This document shows, in pieces, positions 1 to 4,968 of a stretch of DNA of 10,922 bases. The notes below the pieces were generated by a model. It did not search any database. It had not been told where the DNA came from and saw nothing but the letters and a program-made list of their open reading frames with translations. Made by a program: the position numbers and the translations under genes. Origin of the DNA: Anaerofilum faecale (GTDB lineage Bacteria; Bacillota; Clostridia; Oscillospirales; Ruminococcaceae); contig DXFV01000003.1 in the NCBI GenBank assembly GCA_019114265.1, positions 1-10,922 of the forward strand, written 5' to 3'. How positions within the stretch are numbered: position 1 is the stretch's first letter; every line of letters begins with the position of its first letter.

Positions 1-2
1 GG

Positions 3-1061
3 CACGACGAGCGGGAGCAGACCCTCAACCAGATGCTGGTGGAGATGGACGGCTTCGGCGCCAACGAGGGCGTCATCGTGGTGGCCGCCACCAACCGCGC
101 CGACATCCTGGACAAGGCGCTGCTGCGCCCCGGCCGGTTCGACCGCCAGGTGTATGTGGGCCTGCCCGACGTCAAGGGGCGCGAGGAGATCCTGCGCGTG
201 CACACCCGCAAAAAACCGCTGGCCCCCGACGTGAACCTGCGCACCATCGCGCAGTCCACCAGCGGCTTCTCGGGCGCAGACCTGGAGAACCTGGTCAACG
301 AGGCCGCCCTGCTGGCCGCCCGCCGCGGGCGCAAGGCCATCACCGAGAAGGAGATCGAGGAGGCCACCATCAAGGTGGTTGCCGGCCCCGAGAAGAAGAG
401 CCGTGTAGTCACGCCGAAGGAGAAGCGCCTCACCGCCTACCACGAGGCCGGCCACGCCATCACCAACTACTACTGCGAGACCGCCGACCCCGTGCACGAG
501 ATCTCGATCACACCGCGCGGCATGGCGGGCGGCTACACCATGAGCCTGCCCGAAACCGACCGCAGCTATGTGACAAAGGGCCAGATGACCGAACAGCTCA
601 TCACCCTGCTGGGCGGCCGCGTGGCCGAAAAGCTGGTGCTGGACGACATCTCCACCGGCGCCTCCAACGACCTCGAGCGCGCCACCGCCACCGCCCGTGC
701 GATGGTCACCCGCTACGGCTTCTCCGACCGTCTGGGTCCGGTAGTCTACGGCAGCGACCCCAGCGAGACCTTCCTGGGCCGCGATCTGGGACATGGCCGC
801 GGCTATTCCGAAACGGTGGCCGCCGAGATCGACGAGGAGATCCGCATGCTGCTGGACAAGGCCTTTGAAAGCGCCAACAATATCCTGTGCGACCACATGC
901 AGCAGCTGCACACGGTGGCAGGCGCCCTGCTGGAGCGCGAAAAGCTCAGCGGCGACCAGTTCCGCACCCTGATGACGGGCGGCGAGCTGCCTCCGCTGGA
1001 GGGATCGGCCGCGCCCAACAAGGAAAAAACCGGCGGTCCCACCGGGCCGTCGCAGCCGTGA
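3..1061 (+). CDS. ftsH: FtsH, ATP-dependent membrane zinc metalloprotease (C-terminal part, 5' end outside window)
   Basis: FtsH is a hexameric, membrane-anchored AAA+ protease that degrades misfolded membrane proteins and short-lived regulators. The reading frame is open from base 3, so the N-terminal membrane segments and the Walker A/B motifs lie upstream of the window; it begins with HDEREQTLNQMLVEMDGF, the stretch just after Walker B. The second region of homology follows (ATNRADILDKALLRPGRFDR), with its arginine finger. The peptidase domain carries the zinc site HEAGH at residues 147-151 of the visible part, and the third zinc ligand is probably the Asp of SNDLERAT at residue 223. All active-site residues that can be seen are intact. 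The C-terminus is a short, Gly/Pro/Lys-rich, probably disordered tail. About 352 residues are present, against about 600-700 in the full family. A hairpin follows the stop. Confidence 0.97.
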   Translation, partial: HDEREQTLNQMLVEMDGFGANEGVIVVAATNRADILDKALLRPGRFDRQVYVGLPDVKGREEILRVHTRKKPLAPDVNLRTIAQSTSGFSGADLENLVNEAALLAARRGRKAITEKEIEEATIKVVAGPEKKSRVVTPKEKRLTAYHEAGHAITNYYCETADPVHEISITPRGMAGGYTMSLPETDRSYVTKGQMTEQLITLLGGRVAEKLVLDDISTGASNDLERATATARAMVTRYGFSDRLGPVVYGSDPSETFLGRDLGHGRGYSETVAAEIDEEIRMLLDKAFESANNILCDHMQQLHTVAGALLEREKLSGDQFRTLMTGGELPPLEGSAAPNKEKTGGPTGPSQP

Positions 1062-1079
1062 TATCATTCTTTCCCGCGC

Positions 1080-1115
1080 AGGGCCGCCCCTTTGACCGGG
1101 CGGCCCTCTCTTGTA
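1080..1115 (+). terminator. Probable terminator hairpin after ftsH
   Basis: A perfect 10-bp stem (1080-1089 with 1098-1107, AGGGCCGCCC and its complement) has an 8-nt loop and lies 18 nt after the ftsH stop. The tail TCTCTTGT is only moderately T-rich, so efficiency is uncertain. The -35 element of the next promoter begins inside this tail, at 1111. Confidence 0.65.
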
Positions 1116-1139
1116 TGCGGCGGGACCTTGTGGTATAAT
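1111..1139 (+). promoter_or_regulatory. Sigma-A type promoter for the zinc-ribbon gene
   Basis: The -35 is TTGTAT (1111-1116), followed by a 17-bp spacer and a consensus -10 TATAAT (1134-1139), which is preceded by TGG, an extended -10 of the TGn type. Initiation is expected near 1146, giving a leader of roughly 180 nt before the TTG start at 1325. This is the best promoter match in the window. Confidence 0.8.
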
Positions 1140-1217
1140 AGCCGCATAGCGCCTATTGCACCCGTATCTTTCTGCCCCTTTCCCGCCCTTTGCGGGGCGG
1201 CCGGAAAAGAGGGCGAA

Positions 1218-1249
1218 GTATACCATTTCGCATGCGCTCTGTGGTATAC
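1218..1249 (+). repeat. 8-bp inverted repeat in the leader
   Basis: Arms GTATACCA (1218-1225) and TGGTATAC (1242-1249) match perfectly. The right arm overlaps TGTGGTATA (1240-1248), which also occurs at the promoter itself (1131-1138 region). This could be a repressor operator placed downstream of the start site or an RNA hairpin; the sequence alone does not decide. Confidence 0.45.
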
Positions 1250-1307
1250 GAACAACACGTATGCGGCAAAAACAAACCGGGAAGGCCGCTTGTGCGCTTC
1301 CCCAAGC

Positions 1308-1314
1308 AAAGGAG
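1308..1314 (+). promoter_or_regulatory. Ribosome binding site that fixes a TTG start at 1325
   Basis: AAAGGAG sits 10 nt before a TTG codon at 1325. The only in-frame ATG codons (1190 and 1232) lie in the structured leader without a Shine-Dalgarno sequence, so the TTG start is preferred. Confidence 0.7.
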
Positions 1315-1324
1315 TTGCAGCGTT

Positions 1325-2209
1325 TTGAAACAGCAATTTGAACAGGTCGTAAGCGTCAAATCCAATTATTATACACAGGGCAGCCCGGTGCAGTTTGTCA
1401 AACTGGAGCTGCTGCGCAACAGCGACAGCGGCGAGATCGCCGTCTGCTTCACCTTCCAGAACGTCACCGAATCCCCCCTGCAGGATCTCGTGGTGCGCTT
1501 CAAGTGCCGCGACGCCGCCGGCGGCGTGGCCTGCGAGGAGGAGTTCTGCTATGAGGGCACCCTGGAGCCGGGCGAGAGCTTCGGCGGCAACCAGGCCGTC
1601 TATCTCACCACCCGGCGGCTGAGCAAGGCCGACGTGCACCTGCTGCACGTGCGGGACGCCGCCGGCCATCTGGTGGACCTGTCCGCCTGCCCGCGCGTCA
1701 AACTGCCGGAGCAGCCGGTCCTGCCGGAGGAGCTGCGCGCCAGGCTGTGCGAAAAGACCCGCAATCCCCGGCTGCAATATGAGCCGATGGTGGTGGACGG
1801 CGGCTGGCTGTGCGGCTGCGGCGCGTTCCACACCGGCGACGGCGTCTATTGCCCGGTCTGCGGCGCCGACCGCATCCTGGTGCAGAACATGATCGCCACC
1901 CTGCAGCGCGGCCAGGCCGACGCCCCCGCGATGGACGAGCAGCCCACCCGGATGGCGGGTGCCGCTTCTCCCGCTTTCGTGCCGGAACTGGACGACCAGC
2001 CCACCCGCATGGCGGATGCGCCCCAGACAGCCGGCGAGTACGATGAGTACGAGGGCGAGGAGGACGACGAGGAAGAGGACGACGAATACTACGAGGAGAC
2101 CCCCGAGGACCGCGACGCCCGTGCCCGCGCCATCATCCGCTGGGCGCCCATCGTCACGGCGGTGCTGTGCGCGATCACCATCGGCATCGGGGTGCTGTGC
2201 TGCCTGTAA
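1325..2209 (+). CDS. Tail-anchored zinc-ribbon protein of unknown function
   Basis: I do not recognise this 294-residue protein as a named family. Residues 1 to about 140 are rich in predicted beta strands, as in an immunoglobulin-like or sandwich fold (inference). A zinc ribbon follows with C163, C165, C176 and C179 (CGC..., then CPVCG), a CxC-x10-CxxC spacing. Next are two near-identical motifs, DEQPTRM (204-210) and DDQPTRM (223-229), in a low-complexity linker, then a very acidic run of Asp, Glu and Tyr (about 237-262). The extreme C-terminus is a single hydrophobic helix (about 274-294), so the body of the protein should face the cytoplasm and be anchored by its tail. There is no signal peptide. 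The start is TTG, chosen because AAAGGAG precedes it by 10 nt. It is probably transcribed alone, from the promoter at 1111 to the terminator at 2238. That this is a gene is secure; its function is unknown. Confidence 0.85.
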   Translation: MKQQFEQVVSVKSNYYTQGSPVQFVKLELLRNSDSGEIAVCFTFQNVTESPLQDLVVRFKCRDAAGGVACEEEFCYEGTLEPGESFGGNQAVYLTTRRLSKADVHLLHVRDAAGHLVDLSACPRVKLPEQPVLPEELRARLCEKTRNPRLQYEPMVVDGGWLCGCGAFHTGDGVYCPVCGADRILVQNMIATLQRGQADAPAMDEQPTRMAGAASPAFVPELDDQPTRMADAPQTAGEYDEYEGEEDDEEEDDEYYEETPEDRDARARAIIRWAPIVTAVLCAITIGIGVLCCL

Positions 2210-2237
2210 GGGGCGGCATCCAAAACCAACAGGCGCG

Positions 2238-2265
2238 AAAAAGGGGCCGTACAGCCTCTTTTTTT
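2238..2265 (+). terminator. Intrinsic terminator between the zinc-ribbon gene and parE
   Basis: GGGGC (2243-2247) pairs with GCCTC (2254-2258, one G-T pair) around a 6-nt loop. The stem is extended by A-T pairs (2238-2242 with 2259-2263) and ends in seven T residues (2259-2265). It lies 28 nt after the zinc-ribbon stop and ends 24 nt before the parE start. Confidence 0.75.
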
Positions 2266-2289
2266 GTGCCCTGCTACGGAGGAACATCT

Positions 2290-4254
2290 ATGGCAAAAAA
2301 ACAGGCCTATACAAACGAGAGCATCAGCAGCCTGAAAGGGGCCGACCGGGTGCGCAAGCGCCCCGGCGTGATCTTCGGTTCGGACGGTGTGGACGGCTGT
2401 GCCCACGCCATCTTCGAGATCCTGTCCAACTCGATCGACGAGGCCCGCGAGGGGCACGGCGACAAGATCATCCTCACCCGCTTTGCCGACGGCAGCGTGC
2501 AGGTGGAGGACTTCGGCCGTGGCATGCCGGTGGATTACAACAAAAACGAGCAGCGCTATAACTGGGAGCTGCTGTTCTGCGAGATGTACGCGGGCGGCAA
2601 ATACGGTGAAAACGACTACACCTATTCGCTGGGCCTGAATGGTCTGGGCCTGTGCGCCACCCAATATGCGTCCGAGTGGATGGTGGCCGACATCTACCGG
2701 GACGGCTTCCACTATCATCTCGACTTCAAGAAAGGCGAGAACGTGGGCGGCCTGCAAAAGGAGCCGTGGAACAAAAAGCGCACCGGCAGCATCGTGCGCT
2801 GGAAGCCGGACACCGAGGTGTTCACTGACATCGACGTCCCGCTGGACTACTACACCGACACCCTCCGCCGGCAGGCCATCGTCAACGCGGGGGTGCACTT
2901 TGAGCTGCGGGACCAGGCCGCCGGCACCACCACCGACTTCTTCTACCAGAACGGCATCCAGGATTACCTGGAGGAAACGGTGGGCGCCGACGCCTTCACG
3001 CCGGTGGTGTTCTGCCAGTCGTCGGCCACCGGCCGCGATCAGGAGGACCGCCCCGACTACAACGTCAAGATGAACGTGGCCTTCTGCTTTTCCAACAAGA
3101 TCCAGCTGCTGGACTACTACCACAACTCCAGCTGGCTGGAGCACGGCGGCAGCCCCGACCGCGCGGTAAAGACCGCCTTTGTGGGCCAGATCGACGCTTT
3201 CCTCAAGTCCCACAACATGTACAAAAAGAACGAGAGCAAGATCAGCTTTGTGGACGTGCAGGACTGTCTGGCGCTGGTATCCTCCAGCTTCTCCACCCAG
3301 ACCAGTTACGAGAACCAGACCAAAAAGGCCATCAACAACCGCTTCATCGCGCAGGCGATGACCGAGTTCCTGAAGCACCAGCTGGAGGTGTACTTCACCG
3401 AAAAGCCGGACGAGGCCCAGAAGATCGCCCAGCAGGTGCTGGTGAACAAGCAGAGCCGGGAACACGCCGAAAAAGCGCGTCTGGGCGCAAAAAGCACCCT
3501 GTCGGCCAAGATGGACATCGCCAACCGCGTGCAGAAGTTCGTCGATTGCCGCACCCGCGACACCTCCCGCCGCGAGCTGTATATCGTGGAGGGCGACTCG
3601 GCCATGGGCGCGGTAAAGACCAGCCGCGACTCCGAGTTCCAGGCCATCATGCCGGTGCGCGGCAAGATCCTCAACTGCCTCAAGGCGGACTATGGCCGCA
3701 TCTTCAAATCCGACGTCATCACCGACCTCATCAAGGTGCTGGGCTGCGGTGTGGAGCTGGGCGGCAAGAGCAAAAAGGACCTCGCCACCTTCGACCTCGC
3801 ACAGCTTCGCTGGAACAAGGTCGTCATCTGCACCGACGCCGATGTGGACGGCTACCAGATCCGCACCCTGATCCTCACGATGATCTACCGCCTGGTGCCC
3901 ACCCTGATCCGGGAAGGGTATGTGTATATCGCGGAGAGCCCGCTGTATGAGATCCAGAGCGGCGGCAAGACCTATTTTGCCTATACCGAGAGCGAAAAGG
4001 CCGACATCATGCGCCGCATCGACGGCAAAAAATACACGATCCAGCGGTCGAAAGGTCTGGGCGAAAACGACCCGGAGATGATGTGGCTCACCACCATGAA
4101 CCCCGCCAGCCGCCGCCTGATCAAGGTGATGCCGGAGGATGCCGAGGCCACCGCCGCCATGTTCGACCTGCTTCTGGGCGACAATCTGGCCGGCCGCAAA
4201 GAGCACATCGCCCAGCACGGCTGCGAGTATCTGGACGAGCTGGACGTTTCCTGA
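2290..4254 (+). CDS. parE: Type IIA DNA topoisomerase B subunit (topoisomerase IV ParE-like, divergent)
   Basis: This is the ATPase and TOPRIM subunit of a gyrase/topoisomerase IV-type enzyme, which passes one DNA duplex through another using ATP. The start at 2290 is set by GGAGG 7 nt upstream; the 654-residue length matches ParE and excludes the longer form of proteobacterial GyrB. The GHKL ATPase has E43 and N47 (ILSNSIDEA), D74 in DFGRGMP, and a glycine loop GLNGLG (115-120) where most relatives have GLHGVG. The transducer QTK loop is at 343-345. The TOPRIM domain has EGDSA at 434-438, followed by Met where Gly is usual, and DADVDG at 516-521, followed by YQIRTL in place of the common xHIRTL. 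Catalytic acidic residues are intact, so activity is expected, but the protein belongs to a divergent branch. Its partner is the A subunit at 4969. No clear promoter was found directly upstream. Whether the pair acts as topoisomerase IV or as an extra gyrase-like enzyme is open. Confidence 0.9.
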   Translation: MAKKQAYTNESISSLKGADRVRKRPGVIFGSDGVDGCAHAIFEILSNSIDEAREGHGDKIILTRFADGSVQVEDFGRGMPVDYNKNEQRYNWELLFCEMYAGGKYGENDYTYSLGLNGLGLCATQYASEWMVADIYRDGFHYHLDFKKGENVGGLQKEPWNKKRTGSIVRWKPDTEVFTDIDVPLDYYTDTLRRQAIVNAGVHFELRDQAAGTTTDFFYQNGIQDYLEETVGADAFTPVVFCQSSATGRDQEDRPDYNVKMNVAFCFSNKIQLLDYYHNSSWLEHGGSPDRAVKTAFVGQIDAFLKSHNMYKKNESKISFVDVQDCLALVSSSFSTQTSYENQTKKAINNRFIAQAMTEFLKHQLEVYFTEKPDEAQKIAQQVLVNKQSREHAEKARLGAKSTLSAKMDIANRVQKFVDCRTRDTSRRELYIVEGDSAMGAVKTSRDSEFQAIMPVRGKILNCLKADYGRIFKSDVITDLIKVLGCGVELGGKSKKDLATFDLAQLRWNKVVICTDADVDGYQIRTLILTMIYRLVPTLIREGYVYIAESPLYEIQSGGKTYFAYTESEKADIMRRIDGKKYTIQRSKGLGENDPEMMWLTTMNPASRRLIKVMPEDAEATAAMFDLLLGDNLAGRKEHIAQHGCEYLDELDVS

Positions 4255-4281
4255 ATTTGAGCAGAAAAGGGAGAAAGCATT

Positions 4282-4959
4282 ATGAGAATCAGTGTTCTTA
4301 TGCTCACGCACTGCGCGCCCCGCTATGTGAAGCAGTCGATCGTCACCCTGAAAAAGCGCACCGATTTTGCGCCGGGATATGAGCTGATTGTGGTGGACAA
4401 CGACTCGGACAGGAAAACGCGCCGCCTGCTGTCCAGGCTGTATTTCAACGGCCTGATCGACAAGCTGGCGTATGCCGGGGAAAACCTGATGTTTGCGCGC
4501 GGCAACAATGTGGCGGCGGAGCTGTGCAGCGCGGAGAGCGAATATGTGCTGCTGCTGAATTCGGACATCGAGGTCCGCCGCGCCGACTGGATGACCCGCA
4601 TGGTGGAGCAGATGGAATCCGACAGCCGGGTGGCCGTGGTGGGCCTGGGCAACTGCAACGACGATATGCCCCGCTGCGACGGCTTTGCCATGCTGGTGCG
4701 CAAGGAGCTCTATCTGCGGTACAAACTGGACGAGAACTTTGCGTGGTGGTGGTCTGTGACCAGGCTGCAGGCCCAGATAAGCCGCGACGGATGGAAGATC
4801 CTCGCTGTGCCGGACTATGAACATCTGCTGTACCATTTCGGCGGCAAGTCGCCGCAGGCCGCCACCGCGGGCGCAAAGGGGATGGATACAGCGGCACAGG
4901 AGGTATACAGCTGGTTTGAGGGTCTGGGCGATTTGTATCGGGAAGTTCAGATCCCCTAA
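4282..4959 (+). CDS. Small family 2-like (GT-A fold) glycosyltransferase
   Basis: The 225-residue protein resembles GT2 enzymes that move a sugar from a nucleotide-sugar to an acceptor. The nucleotide-binding half is clear: ISVLMLTH near the N-terminus, IVVDNDSD with D39 and D41, the FARGNN loop (compare GFAGGNN in rhamnosyltransferase-like members), and LLLNSDIEV with the metal-binding D95. CDGFAMLVRKE (about 132-142) matches the usual GGxxxLxRR-type segment. Where many members have an ED pair that includes the catalytic base, this one reads FAWWWSVTRLQAQISRDGWKI (from 153) without an acidic residue in the expected place, so activity is uncertain. No membrane segment is present. GGGAG lies 8 nt before ATG. 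The gene starts 27 bp after parE and ends 9 bp before parC, so all three should share a transcript. It uses AGG, AGA and ATA codons that I rarely see in its neighbours. The substrate cannot be told from the sequence. Confidence 0.8.
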   Translation: MRISVLMLTHCAPRYVKQSIVTLKKRTDFAPGYELIVVDNDSDRKTRRLLSRLYFNGLIDKLAYAGENLMFARGNNVAAELCSAESEYVLLLNSDIEVRRADWMTRMVEQMESDSRVAVVGLGNCNDDMPRCDGFAMLVRKELYLRYKLDENFAWWWSVTRLQAQISRDGWKILAVPDYEHLLYHFGGKSPQAATAGAKGMDTAAQEVYSWFEGLGDLYREVQIP

Positions 4960-4964
4960 GGAGG
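4957..4964 (+). promoter_or_regulatory. Ribosome binding site of parC overlapping the glycosyltransferase stop
   Basis: TAAGGAGG contains the glycosyltransferase stop codon and the Shine-Dalgarno sequence of the A-subunit gene, 4 nt before its ATG. The spacing is short but no other start fits. The layout suggests translational coupling of the two genes. Confidence 0.65.
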
Positions 4965-4968
4965 CACT

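Larger units (their letters stand above)
1140..1324 (+). other. Long untranslated leader with a dyad, no clear known riboswitch
   Basis: This stretch between the promoter and the TTG start holds no ORF with its own ribosome binding site. Two structures are visible. The first is a weak hairpin, CCGCCC (1183-1188) with GGGCGG (1195-1200). The second is an 8-bp inverted repeat, GTATACCA (1218-1225) and TGGTATAC (1242-1249), with a 16-nt loop that contains the palindrome CGCATGCG (1229-1236). I recognise no riboswitch or T-box signature. The dyad could be a protein-binding operator or an RNA stem. Confidence 0.4.

Noticed and set aside
1190..1324. N-terminal extension of the zinc-ribbon protein from ATG 1190
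   Set aside because: No ribosome binding site, and the extension crosses the structured leader; the TTG at 1325 has AAAGGAG at a proper distance.
1064..2287. A 407-codon open frame on the minus strand opposite the zinc-ribbon gene
   Set aside because: No motifs, low-complexity composition, no start signals; the + strand gene has a promoter, ribosome binding site and zinc ribbon.
2167..2289. N-terminal extension of ParE from ATG 2167
   Set aside because: It would overlap the end of the zinc-ribbon gene and cross the terminator; ATG 2290 has GGAGG and gives the family length.
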